This document shows positions 17,736 through 26,121 of a DNA stretch of 55,812 nt, piece by piece (within the stretch, counting starts at the first letter, position 1; each line of letters begins with the position of its first letter). Source of the stretch: Cohnella mopanensis (GTDB lineage: Bacteria; Bacillota; Bacilli; Paenibacillales; Paenibacillaceae); assembly GCF_022352055.1 (NCBI RefSeq), contig NZ_JAKRWM010000032.1, forward strand, positions 1 to 55,812, written 5' to 3'. The notes under the pieces were generated by a model. That model saw only the letters and a list, made by a program, of their open reading frames with translations. It was not told the DNA's origin and ran no database searches. A program made the translations under genes and the position numbers.

Positions 17736-18449
17736 CTATTGCTTAGGAACAATGACGGAATAACGAAATAGCGGCCTCCAACTGTATGTCAAGCTTAAAC
17801 CATTTACACTCTTAGCGAGATGACGAAAATCCGCGCTGCGAAATCCTTTGGCCACTGATAGTGGTCCGTCATGACGGATATAGATATTCCGCGAGAGGAA
17901 GCGGGTCGCAATCCAAACGGCTACCCAAGGAATACAGTGCCGGTGAATGTCGTTCAAGACGACACCGAATCGTGAAACCAAAAGCATCTTCTCCACAATA
18001 GACGGAAGTAATTCTGACGGAAAATGATGAACGAATTGGGAGGCTGTCACGATATCCGCCTGTCCGGCCTCAAGGTTAAATAAATCTTGTTTTATGAATA
18101 TGACCCGCGAATCATTGCGGAACAGTTGATCTGCCTCCGCTCGAGCTTCCTCGGTTACATCGGCTAGAATGATTCTGATCTTCACGCCTTGTTTGTCAGC
18201 CCATTTCAATAGATGGCGATTAATGTCTCCGGAACCGGAACCGACATCAAGAATCGTTAATCTATCCGGTCTTCCCGAACGATTCCATAAACGTTTAACC
18301 CCATAAAGTACCGGACCCTTTGCTCCGAAAATCCAGTTCAGCCTTCGCAAATGCCGTAATGCTTCTTGAAGTTGGTCTCCGCCTTTCGTAAAGTCATCCA
18401 TCAATTCCGGCTTTGGCGAGCGATGTTGCAGTCCGCTTCCCCCTATCAT
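17736..18449 (-). CDS. Class I SAM-dependent methyltransferase
   Basis: 237 residues with SAM motif I ILDVGSGSGDIN, an acidic loop IILADVTEEA and motif IV QADIVTASQFVHHF. The rest is typical of Methyltransf_25/12-type small-molecule O- or C-methyltransferases. The start overlaps the type III PKS stop by four bases (ATGA), so coupled translation is expected. It fills the position of SrsB, the methyltransferase that alkylates phenolic-lipid rings. The methyl acceptor is inferred, not shown. Confidence 0.88.
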   Translation of the reverse strand: MIGGSGLQHRSPKPELMDDFTKGGDQLQEALRHLRRLNWIFGAKGPVLYGVKRLWNRSGRPDRLTILDVGSGSGDINRHLLKWADKQGVKIRIILADVTEEARAEADQLFRNDSRVIFIKQDLFNLEAGQADIVTASQFVHHFPSELLPSIVEKMLLVSRFGVVLNDIHRHCIPWVAVWIATRFLSRNIYIRHDGPLSVAKGFRSADFRHLAKSVNGLSLTYSWRPLFRYSVIVPKQ

Positions 18450-19543
18450 GGACGATACGTAAAGCGAATCATTTCGGCTGTCATGCCGGGACCGAATGCT
18501 AATGCGATTCCATCCTTAACCCCTTCATTTGTCCGAAGTTGATCCTCTCTCAATCGTGCCAATACGAACAATATCGTTGCTGACGACATATTGCCGTATT
18601 CGCGTAAGATGGACCTGCTGGCTGCCGTTTGCGAATCCGTGAGATGGAATGCTGCTTGCAGGGAGTCGATAATCCCCCTGCCTCCCGGATGAATCGCCCA
18701 TAATGCCGGTAAAGCCTCGTCGTTCCAAAACGATTTGAAAGCCTCGGGCACTTCTTTTGTAATTAACCTTGGAATATCCGGAGAAAGATACAATTGAAAT
18801 CCGAAATTTCCTACCGTCCATTTCATTTTGGAAGAGGAATTCGGAAACAGAACCGTATGGGACTTCTGTATGGCAAATCCGCCCTGGCAGTCTGGATCGG
18901 ACATCCCAACTACGCACGCCGAAGCGCCGTCACCGAAAAGAGCGGCGGTAAAGAGATGTTCTTTATCAAATGAGGGCTGAATATGAAGGCTACACAATTC
19001 CACGGTTACAACTAGAACTTTTGCGTTGGGATCCATGCGAACGATCTCTTCAGATACCCGAAGCGCAGTAAGACCGGCGGCGCACCCCAAGAAAGTTAAC
19101 GGAACTCGATGTACGTCGCCACTTAGATCGAGGCGCCAAATAAGCTCCGTATCCAATCCCGGAAGATATAATCCCGTGCAACTCACCGTAATGAGATGGG
19201 TAATATCGCTAGGTTTAATTTGGCTGTCAGTAAGCGCCGTTCGGGCTGCTTTCATCGCTATTAAAATGGATTCCTTGTGATACAGGGACATACGTTCATC
19301 GGTCGAAGGTATATTTAATTCGGAAACCGATGGAATATACCGGCATCGATTCGCGGGTTCCAATAGGTTAGGTTCGCATGTGTATCGTGTATCCACTCCG
19401 CCGTGGGCAAAAACGCGATCTACCCACCTTGCGTCTTCTGGACGTTCTTTCATTGCTTCCTTCAATCGGCGCGCTACATCATCTTGATCTAGGCAATAAG
19501 CTGGAACGGCTGTACCTATGCCCAATATGGATAAGCATTCCAA
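18446..19543 (-). CDS. Type III polyketide synthase (chalcone/stilbene synthase family)
   Basis: Condenses an acyl starter with malonyl-CoA to give alkylpyrones or alkylresorcinols. The catalytic triad is intact: C154 (FLGCAAGL), H285 (AIHPGGRG) and N318 (YGNMSSAT). FGDGASA and the final FGPGMTAEM loop are present. With the TTG at 19543 the protein is 365 residues, the usual size. AGGAGG lies 9 bases before this TTG, and a TTGTCC/TATTCT promoter-like pair precedes it. An ATG at 19639 with GAGGA would add 32 residues including a CPHC motif. First gene of the six-gene operon. Confidence 0.93.
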   Translation of the reverse strand: MECLSILGIGTAVPAYCLDQDDVARRLKEAMKERPEDARWVDRVFAHGGVDTRYTCEPNLLEPANRCRYIPSVSELNIPSTDERMSLYHKESILIAMKAARTALTDSQIKPSDITHLITVSCTGLYLPGLDTELIWRLDLSGDVHRVPLTFLGCAAGLTALRVSEEIVRMDPNAKVLVVTVELCSLHIQPSFDKEHLFTAALFGDGASACVVGMSDPDCQGGFAIQKSHTVLFPNSSSKMKWTVGNFGFQLYLSPDIPRLITKEVPEAFKSFWNDEALPALWAIHPGGRGIIDSLQAAFHLTDSQTAASRSILREYGNMSSATILFVLARLREDQLRTNEGVKDGIALAFGPGMTAEMIRFTYRP

Positions 19544-19678
19544 GGACAGAAGCCTCCTAACAGGATTTAGAATAGGGGCAGGTGAGCAATGAGGACAAGA
19601 AGTAATAATTCCAATATATGAACAGCTCATGATTGACATTCCTCGATGTTCAATAAGTACGATTTGCTTGTGCACTTA

Positions 19679-19722
19679 CCAAAAAAAACCTCATCCATTC
19701 CCTTTCGGGAATAGAGAGGTTT
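19679..19722 (-). terminator. Terminator of the HAD phosphatase gene
   Basis: On the minus strand AAACCTC/GAGGTTT and ATTCCC/GGGAAT form a two-part stem with a GAAA loop, followed by eight T. It starts 8 bases after the HAD stop and isolates it from the PKS operon downstream. Confidence 0.9.
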
Positions 19723-19729
19723 CAAGTAC

Positions 19730-20494
19730 TCATCCCTTGTATTGTGATACAAGTTGATGTAGTTTATCGACGATTCGATCTTCTACGTTGTCGTCCAAAG
19801 GAATGGCTTCTGTTGCATACTTCGCTAGCTCCTCATGATGTCCAATCATGACGGAGTGCTTCGCATTCATGAACATCGAAAGATCATTGGCATCATTGCC
19901 GAATGCGATGTAACTCCCCTTCTCTACGTTTAGTTTCATCAGACCGCCCCATTTATGAACGTCGGCGGGACTTATATCGAGTATGTCTTCGTTTTTGTGG
20001 TTATGTACAACTACGTTGAGCGCAGACACCTTTTCGGCAAATTGACTCATGTTACTTGCTGAAAGTATAAGTACCTTCACAATAGATGAGTGTGCCTCCA
20101 CAGGGATTATTTTCGCTAATTTAGCACGATCCACATTGTTTAAGATGGGATGGTCCGGCGCTCCGGTATAGGAATAATCCCATTCTCCATCGATGAGGTA
20201 GGTGGTCTCATATTCGAGCATAAGTTGTTTGATTGCATTGATTTGATGATCGGAAAATGGCGTGGATAATATCAGCTGACCCTTCTGAGAAATCAGTGAT
20301 CCGTTCCCCCCGATCATTGTATGTGCATGAAACCGATTGTCCAATATGGGGAATATGTCTCGTATCGGCCTTGCTGAGGCAAAAATAACAGAGTGACCGT
20401 TACGTTCTAGCAAATCCAAAACTCCCAATATTTTCTCGGTGATTGGTTTACCTTTAAAACAAATCGTACCGTCCAAATCAAAAACAAATTTCAT
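19730..20494 (-). CDS. HAD-superfamily Cof-type phosphatase
   Basis: 254-residue cytoplasmic phosphatase of the Cof/type IIB HAD family. Motif I KFVFDLDGTICF supplies the nucleophilic Asp, motif II is FASARP, and motif IV FGNDANDLSMF supplies the metal-binding acids. Substrates of the family are sugar phosphates, FMN or PLP; none can be chosen here. The ATG at 20494 has GAGAGGT upstream. A frame ten codons longer runs through this ribosome site and is rejected. It is divergent from a Crp-like regulator with an 82-base gap. Confidence 0.88.
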   Translation of the reverse strand: MKFVFDLDGTICFKGKPITEKILGVLDLLERNGHSVIFASARPIRDIFPILDNRFHAHTMIGGNGSLISQKGQLILSTPFSDHQINAIKQLMLEYETTYLIDGEWDYSYTGAPDHPILNNVDRAKLAKIIPVEAHSSIVKVLILSASNMSQFAEKVSALNVVVHNHKNEDILDISPADVHKWGGLMKLNVEKGSYIAFGNDANDLSMFMNAKHSVMIGHHEELAKYATEAIPLDDNVEDRIVDKLHQLVSQYKG

Positions 20495-20576
20495 TGTATG
20501 ACCTCTCTCGTTTTCTCCAATCATATCAGCTTATTGTATAATAAAAAGGACCGATGTCCCAAAAAAGGAGCACGTA

Positions 20577-21266
20577 ATGAAATCCATCATAGAACAAGAT
20601 AATATAAAGCGTTATATCTCAAAGCATAACCTCGATCGAATATTTCCTGAACCTGACACCCTCCCCATTCAACTACGCGTATATGAACGGAACGAGTTAG
20701 TACTTAAGGAAGGAGATGAACTGGCGGGACTATATTTCCAAGTGGAAGGCCAAACAAAGGTATCGTCCAGTGTAGGGACAGGTAAATCATTACTTTTACG
20801 CTTTTGCCATCCTTTATCGGTCTTTGGAGATATCGAACTGATACAAAAAGTAGAGATACAGTCACAAGTTGAAGCTGTTCAACCGACGAGTTTTCTGTTT
20901 ATCGACAAACGTACTGTTGAAATCGAATTAATGCGCGATCCCCATTTTTTGAATGAGCTTCTAAAGCATCTTTCTTATAAGCTCCAAACCTGTACAACGG
21001 CTTCAAGAATTAATCTGTTAGCTTCTGTAGAGGAACGGTTTGCGAGCTATTTGTTAACGATTCGACTGCAGAATGGTTTCGGTAAAGAAATTCAGACACC
21101 GCATATTCCTGAGATTGCATCCTTGATTGGCACTACGCCTCGTCATCTTAATCGAGTGATCAAGAAGCTTTCGAATGTGAAAATAATTAGGAAAGAGAAG
21201 AAAAACATATTCGTAATAGATTGGGAACGTTTGGATGAATTATCGAATGGTTTGCGGTACGAGTAA
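20577..21266 (+). CDS. Crp/Fnr-family transcriptional regulator (YeiL-like)
   Basis: 229 residues. An N-terminal cyclic-nucleotide-binding-type beta barrel (about 30-120; LVLKEGDELAGLYFQVEGQ, SVFGDIELI) is followed by a C-terminal helix-turn-helix (IPEIASLIGTTPRHLNRVIKKL). No Fnr-type N-terminal cysteine cluster and no PrfA-like N-terminus is seen; the ligand is unknown. AAAGGAGCACGTA leads to the ATG. A TATAAT at 20537-20542 and a GGAC-N4-GTCC inverted repeat lie in the short divergent promoter region shared with the HAD phosphatase, which is therefore a candidate target. Confidence 0.85.
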   Translation: MKSIIEQDNIKRYISKHNLDRIFPEPDTLPIQLRVYERNELVLKEGDELAGLYFQVEGQTKVSSSVGTGKSLLLRFCHPLSVFGDIELIQKVEIQSQVEAVQPTSFLFIDKRTVEIELMRDPHFLNELLKHLSYKLQTCTTASRINLLASVEERFASYLLTIRLQNGFGKEIQTPHIPEIASLIGTTPRHLNRVIKKLSNVKIIRKEKKNIFVIDWERLDELSNGLRYE

Positions 21267-21278
21267 GCGGCTTCATGC

Positions 21279-21310
21279 AAAAAAAAGCGGCTGACAAAAT
21301 TGTCAGCCGC
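21279..21310 (-). terminator. Terminator between convergent Crp-like and VOC genes
   Basis: GCGGCTGACA (21287-21296) pairs with TGTCAGCCGC (21301-21310), a perfect 10-bp stem with a 4-base loop. An eight-T run follows on the minus strand. It mainly serves the VOC gene and may also stop the plus-strand transcript. Confidence 0.9.
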
Positions 21311-21327
21311 CCGCAAAAACAATATAT

Positions 21328-21711
21328 TTAGTTGTTTTTCTCCAGTACGGCAAAGTAATTATCTTCATAATCCGCAAAGTTAAATACTCTTCCGGAAGGC
21401 ATAGTTACGATTTCACCGACTTTGATCTTTTTATTGGATAAGTCGGTATGTAATTGATCGAGATTTTCCGTAAAAAACATTAAAGAAGGCGTACCGAGAT
21501 TTACTCCGGGTGACATTTTGGCAACGAAATCCTTATTATGAAGAATGATGCTAGTTTCCGAACCCTTTGCAGGAGCGACTTCAATCCATCTCAATCCTTG
21601 ACCGTTATCTTCTTCGGAAATAACATTAAAGCCTACTACTTCTGTCCAAAATTCTCGTGCTTTATCTTGATTATTGACATACAACATAATTTGACCGAGT
21701 TTACTAATCAA
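21328..21711 (-). CDS. VOC-family (glyoxalase-like) protein
   Basis: 127 residues of the vicinal-oxygen-chelate fold in two beta-alpha-beta3 halves: IMLYVNNQDKAREFWTEVVGFNV opens the first, LMFFTENLDQLHTDL opens the second, and FNFADYEDNYFAVLE ends it. This resembles the extradiol-dioxygenase-like/glyoxalase I relatives common in Bacillota. The substrate is not assignable. It is monocistronic, with a strong terminator directly downstream. Confidence 0.82.
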   Translation of the reverse strand: MISKLGQIMLYVNNQDKAREFWTEVVGFNVISEEDNGQGLRWIEVAPAKGSETSIILHNKDFVAKMSPGVNLGTPSLMFFTENLDQLHTDLSNKKIKVGEIVTMPSGRVFNFADYEDNYFAVLEKNN

Positions 21712-21963
21712 AGATATCCACTCCCTAATTTAAGTAATAACCCCATTCGATGCACATAAATTATTGCCAAACTCGTTGCTTCTAATACTTACAGTAGGTG
21801 CACGTTTCTTTACAGTACAATCCTGCTGGCTAATATTATAGCATATAGAATAAGTCGTCCTCTCGATTACTCTCCCCTCTACTCCCATCCATCCCCATTT
21901 TCATTTTCGTGCTGCTGCTGATATGTTAATACTAAAGTCCTAAATCTAAGTGGAGTGGATGTA

Positions 21964-22839
21964 ATGACCCTATTAATAGGATCCCATGTATCCATGGGTG
22001 GCAAAGAGATGTTATTGCAAGCTAGTAAAGAAGCTGCTTCCTATGGTGCCTCAACCTTCTTAATCTATACAGGTGCCCCGCAAAATTCGAAACGTAAACC
22101 GATTGATCAATATAATATAGAACGCGGTCACGCCCACATGAAACAACATGGCCTATCTAACATTGTCGTTCATGCACCCTTTCTCATTAACCTGGCAAAT
22201 ACGATAAACAAAGAGGTTTTCGAATTCGGCGTGACCTTTCTTCAAGACGAAATTAAACGGACCGAAAGCTTGCGATCCGAACAATTGGTCTTGCATCCAG
22301 GGTCACATGTGGGTGCCGGAAGCGATAAAGGAATCAAGCAAATTGTTAACGGATTAAATGAAGTTTTTACCGAGGATAGCCACGTGCAGGTATCTCTGGA
22401 AACGATGGCTGGTAAAGGCACGGAATGCGGTCGAAGTTTCGAAGAGCTCGAAAAAATCTTTGATGGAGTTTACCATAACGAACGCTTATCCGTCTGTATG
22501 GATACGTGTCATATTCACGATGCCGGATATGATATCGTCAATGATTTTGACGGCGTGCTTGAGCAGTTTGATCGTGTGTTAGGGATAGACAAATTGAAAG
22601 TCCTTCACATTAATGACTCTAAAAATGAACGAGGCTCAAGAAAAGATCGCCATGAAAATATCGGGCATGGACACATCGGTCTAAAGGCTCTTGATTATAT
22701 CGTGCATCACCCTCAACTCGCACCTATTCCTAAACTATTGGAGACGCCATCCATTGGTGAAATAAAGTACAAAGATGCACCCTATAAACACGAAATCTCC
22801 CTGTTAAGAAGAGAACTATCCGAACCTATTACTAGATAG
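21964..22839 (+). CDS. nfo: Endonuclease IV (AP endonuclease)
   Basis: Zinc-dependent TIM-barrel enzyme of base-excision repair that cuts 5' of abasic sites. LIGSHVSMGGKEML at the start, VVHAPFLINLA, LVLHPGSHVGAG, VSLETMAGKGTECG, CMDTCHIHDAGYD, LHINDSKNERGSRKDRHENIGHG and LLETPS carry the metal ligands in the usual order. The 291-residue length is normal for the family. The ATG at 21964 is 8 bases after GGAG; a GTG three codons earlier overlaps that site. It is monocistronic and followed by a T-rich terminator. Confidence 0.95.
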   Translation: MTLLIGSHVSMGGKEMLLQASKEAASYGASTFLIYTGAPQNSKRKPIDQYNIERGHAHMKQHGLSNIVVHAPFLINLANTINKEVFEFGVTFLQDEIKRTESLRSEQLVLHPGSHVGAGSDKGIKQIVNGLNEVFTEDSHVQVSLETMAGKGTECGRSFEELEKIFDGVYHNERLSVCMDTCHIHDAGYDIVNDFDGVLEQFDRVLGIDKLKVLHINDSKNERGSRKDRHENIGHGHIGLKALDYIVHHPQLAPIPKLLETPSIGEIKYKDAPYKHEISLLRRELSEPITR

Positions 22840-22863
22840 CAAAATAACTGAAACATATGGAAT

Positions 22864-22898
22864 CAAGGCGATCCTCATCGCATTGGTTCTTTTTTTTC
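22864..22898 (+). terminator. Terminator of nfo
   Basis: An imperfect stem (AAGGCGAT with ATCGC-ATT) followed by TTCTTTTTTTTCTT, 25 bases after the nfo stop. Confidence 0.65.
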
Positions 22899-22934
22899 TT
22901 TACAAGGGCGTTTTTGTTTGCTAATATTGCGACA

Positions 22935-22977
22935 TTCAATTGTTAACCAAACAACTGTATTGTGGTTAACAATTGAA
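22935..22977. promoter_or_regulatory. BirA (biotin repressor) operator
   Basis: TTCAATTGTTAACC (22935-22948) and GGTTAACAATTGAA (22964-22977) are a perfect 14-bp inverted repeat separated by 15 bases. The core TTGTTAACC-N15-GGTTAACAA is the known Gram-positive BirA box. It lies directly before bioA, so biotin-loaded BirA should repress the whole operon. Confidence 0.95.
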
Positions 22978-22999
22978 TAACGAATGGATGGTGATCATT

Positions 23000-24361
23000 G
23001 TGCTTACGGATTACGAACGGTTAACGGCTATGAATAAGCAGTATTTATGGCATCCTTTTACTCAAATGAAAGACTACAACAACTCTGATCCGCTCATTAT
23101 CGAACGCGGTGAAGGCATCATGCTGTATGACGTCCAAGGGCGCGCTTATTATGACGGTTTCTCATCCGTATGGCTCAACGTGCACGGCCACAACGTGCCG
23201 GAGCTGAATCAGGCGATTACGGAACAGTTAGGCCGCGTTGCCCATTCCACCCTGCTTGGAATGGCCAATATACCGGCAATCGAGCTTGCAGAGAAATTGG
23301 CTAAGATCACTCCGGAAGGATTAAACAAAGTTTTTTACTCGGATTCAGGAGCGACCGGTGTCGAGATCGCAATCAAAATGGCGTTTCAATACTGGCATAA
23401 CAAGGGGATACGGGGTAAAACGAAGTTTATTACGATGAATCAAGCGTATCACGGAGATACGATCGGCGCGGTAAGCGTCGGTGCGATTCCTCTGTATCAT
23501 GACGTGTACCGCCCCATGCTATTTCCTTCTTACGTTATTCCCTATCCCTACGCTTATCGCCATGAGGGCGGCGAGGCGGAGGCATTGAAATCGACCCTAT
23601 CCGCATTGCGTAATTTACTAGAGACGCAAGCGGATGAGATTGCGGCTCTAATTGTGGAGCCCATCGTGCAAGGAGCCAGCGGCATCATTGTCATGCCCCC
23701 GGGTTGCTTACGCCAGATGGCTGCCCTATGTCGCCAATATGGCGTACTGCTCATCGCCGACGAGGTGGCAACTGGTTTTGGCCGGACCGGCGCTATGTTC
23801 GCATGTGATCATGAAGATGTTTCGCCTGATTTGATGGTGATCGGCAAAGGGCTGACCGGCGGTTATTTGCCTGTAGCTGCGACGCTTGCGACCGACGAGG
23901 TGTATGATGCGTTCTATGCCGATTATGAACAACAGAAAACATTTTTCCACGGTCATTCCTACACAGGCAATCCGCTTGGCTGTGCCGTTGCTTTGGCCAG
24001 CTTAAAGCTATTTGAAGAGCGCAAATTAGTGGAAGGAGTAAGTGCAAAAGCTGCATTGGTCGAGCATAAGCTCGCACAACTTAAAGATCGCCCGCACGTC
24101 GGTGAAATCCGTCAAAAGGGACTCATGGTTGGAATAGAGCTAGTACGCGATAAGGAATCCAGAGAGCCGTACGATTGGGAAGATCGAATAGGCGTACTCG
24201 CGAGCTTGCGGGCCAGAGAACTCGGAATGCTGACGAGGCCGCTCGGCAATGTGATCGTCTTCATCCCTCCTCTTGCCAGCAATATAGCTGAACTGGATGC
24301 CATGACGGATATTTTGGTGGAATCTATCCGTCACGTCACTGAAGGCGGCGGAGCGAAATGA
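23000..24361 (+). CDS. bioA: Adenosylmethionine-8-amino-7-oxononanoate aminotransferase
   Basis: PLP enzyme converting KAPA to DAPA in biotin synthesis. YLWHPFTQMKDY, GFSSVWLNVHGH, AYHGDTIGAVSVG, IADEVATGFGRTG and the PLP-lysine segment VIGKGLTGGYLPVAAT are all present. The GTG at 23000 is chosen because GGATGGTGA lies just upstream. A TTG frame start at 22973 lies inside the right arm of the BirA operator and is unlikely to be on the message. First gene of the six-gene bio operon. Confidence 0.93.
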   Translation: MLTDYERLTAMNKQYLWHPFTQMKDYNNSDPLIIERGEGIMLYDVQGRAYYDGFSSVWLNVHGHNVPELNQAITEQLGRVAHSTLLGMANIPAIELAEKLAKITPEGLNKVFYSDSGATGVEIAIKMAFQYWHNKGIRGKTKFITMNQAYHGDTIGAVSVGAIPLYHDVYRPMLFPSYVIPYPYAYRHEGGEAEALKSTLSALRNLLETQADEIAALIVEPIVQGASGIIVMPPGCLRQMAALCRQYGVLLIADEVATGFGRTGAMFACDHEDVSPDLMVIGKGLTGGYLPVAATLATDEVYDAFYADYEQQKTFFHGHSYTGNPLGCAVALASLKLFEERKLVEGVSAKAALVEHKLAQLKDRPHVGEIRQKGLMVGIELVRDKESREPYDWEDRIGVLASLRARELGMLTRPLGNVIVFIPPLASNIAELDAMTDILVESIRHVTEGGGAK

Positions 24362-25104
24362 ACAAAATGAATGATCAAGCGATACGGGGATTATTCGTGA
24401 CAGGTACTGACACCGGCGTTGGGAAAACGGTTGTGACGGCAGCCCTTACCGCTATGCTCCGCGCCGAGGGGCTGAATGCCGGCGTCTGGAAGCCGATCCA
24501 ATCCGGAGCACCGCTTGGCAGCGGACTTACCGACGCTGAACGGTTGCTGCATAGCACGGGAATTAACGAACGGCCAGAGTCAGTCGCGCCATTTACATTC
24601 GAAGCTCCGCTTACTCCTCTGCTCGCCGCAAAACAAGCTGGCGTGACATTAACGCTGAAGATCATCATCGACGCCGGCCGATCGCTCGCTAAACGATACG
24701 ACGCGCTAATTATCGAAGGCGCGGGCGGCGTCGCCGTGCCGCTGACCAATGAGGCTATGGTTGTGGACTTAATCTCGGAGCTTCGCATTCCTGCCTTAAT
24801 CGTGGCCCGTTCCGGTCTAGGGACGATTAATCATACGGTTATGACCGCTTCCTTCCTTCGGCATCGCGGAATTCCGATTGTTGGCGTCCTATTGAACGAT
24901 GGCGAATTACCGGAGCCGAATGACGATCCGAGCATCGCTACGAATGCACAATTAATCGAACAGTTCAGCGGACTTAAGGTTCTCGGTCGGCTTCCCCGAT
25001 TACACGCGGAAGCGACTTCAGAGACGTTGATACATACCGGACGAAATACAATAGATTTCGCGCCTATTCGAGAGGCAATAGCAGTTCAACTCATGGGAGG
25101 ATGA
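24358..25104 (+). CDS. bioD: Dethiobiotin synthetase
   Basis: ATP-dependent carboxylase closing the ureido ring of DAPA. GLFVTGTDTGVGKTVVTAAL is the P-loop, KPIQSG the substrate loop, IIEGAGGVAVPL the third motif, and LIVARSGLGTINHTVM the dimer-interface segment. It overlaps bioA by four bases (ATGA). The 248-residue length is slightly above the family's usual 220-240. Confidence 0.93.
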   Translation: MNKMNDQAIRGLFVTGTDTGVGKTVVTAALTAMLRAEGLNAGVWKPIQSGAPLGSGLTDAERLLHSTGINERPESVAPFTFEAPLTPLLAAKQAGVTLTLKIIIDAGRSLAKRYDALIIEGAGGVAVPLTNEAMVVDLISELRIPALIVARSGLGTINHTVMTASFLRHRGIPIVGVLLNDGELPEPNDDPSIATNAQLIEQFSGLKVLGRLPRLHAEATSETLIHTGRNTIDFAPIREAIAVQLMGG

Positions 25105-25109
25105 TTAAA

Positions 25110-26108
25110 ATGAAAACAACTGAAGTCGAGATGGCATGGCAATCGCTTGCCAACAAAGCTTTGAACGGGCAATTGTTAACGCTTGAGGAAGGCCTCTCTG
25201 TGCTCGAAGCCGACAATGATGAAATATTGCCGCTCATGCAAGCTGCCTTTACGGTGAGAAAACATTATTACGGCAAAAAAGTAAAACTTAACATGATCAT
25301 CAATGCTAAAAGCGGTCTGTGCCCCGAGGACTGCGGATACTGTTCGCAATCGATCGTGTCGACGGCACCTGTCCAGAAATACACCCTGCTCGACAAAGAT
25401 ACGTTGCTTTCAGGAGCACGCGAAGCGTTGGCAAGGAAAGCCGGAACCTATTGCATCGTAGCGGCCGGGAAAGGCCCGACAGACAAGGAACTTGATCAAG
25501 TGGTGGATGCGGTCAGAGAAATCCGTTCGACTATGCCGCTGAAAATATGCGCATGCCTGGGTATTCTGAAGGATGGTCAAGCCGAACGACTTGCCGAAGC
25601 CGGCGTACATCGATACAACCACAACTTAAACACGAGCAAAGCCAACTACCCGTCCATTACAACGACCCATACCTACGATCAACGGATTGAAACCGTGGAG
25701 AAGGTAAAATCATATGGCATGTCCCCCTGCTCCGGCGTCATTATAGGCATGGGCGAGACGAATCAAGAAATTGTGGAAATGGCTTTCGCGCTACGCGGAC
25801 TTGATGCCGATTCGATTCCGATCAATTTTCTGAACGCGATTCCGGGAACTCCTCTGGAGCATGCAGGCCGAACGCCTTCGATGAAGGCGCTTAAGGTTCT
25901 AGCCCTATTTCGTTTCATTTGTCCGTCTAAAGAAATCCGCGTAGCGGGCGGGCGCGAGGTTAACCTTCGTACGTTACAGCCGTTGTCGCTGTTCGCCGCG
26001 AATTCGCTGTTTGTAGGCGATTATTTAACGACGGAAGGCCAAGACGTGTCGGCTGATCATCAAATCATTGAAGATTTGGGCTTTGAGATTGAATTAAACG
26101 CCCTTTAA
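25110..26108 (+). CDS. bioB: Biotin synthase (radical SAM)
   Basis: Inserts sulfur into dethiobiotin. The radical-SAM cluster motif CPEDCGYC is intact, YNHNLNTSK and GMGETNQE are family hallmarks, and the conserved Arg/Asn segment AGGREVNLR supports the second cluster site. The ATG at 25110 is preferred: GGGAGG is 9 bases before it but touches an ATG at 25101 that overlaps the bioD stop. Confidence 0.95.
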   Translation: MKTTEVEMAWQSLANKALNGQLLTLEEGLSVLEADNDEILPLMQAAFTVRKHYYGKKVKLNMIINAKSGLCPEDCGYCSQSIVSTAPVQKYTLLDKDTLLSGAREALARKAGTYCIVAAGKGPTDKELDQVVDAVREIRSTMPLKICACLGILKDGQAERLAEAGVHRYNHNLNTSKANYPSITTTHTYDQRIETVEKVKSYGMSPCSGVIIGMGETNQEIVEMAFALRGLDADSIPINFLNAIPGTPLEHAGRTPSMKALKVLALFRFICPSKEIRVAGGREVNLRTLQPLSLFAANSLFVGDYLTTEGQDVSADHQIIEDLGFEIELNAL

Positions 26109-26121
26109 GGCGGTGTCGACT

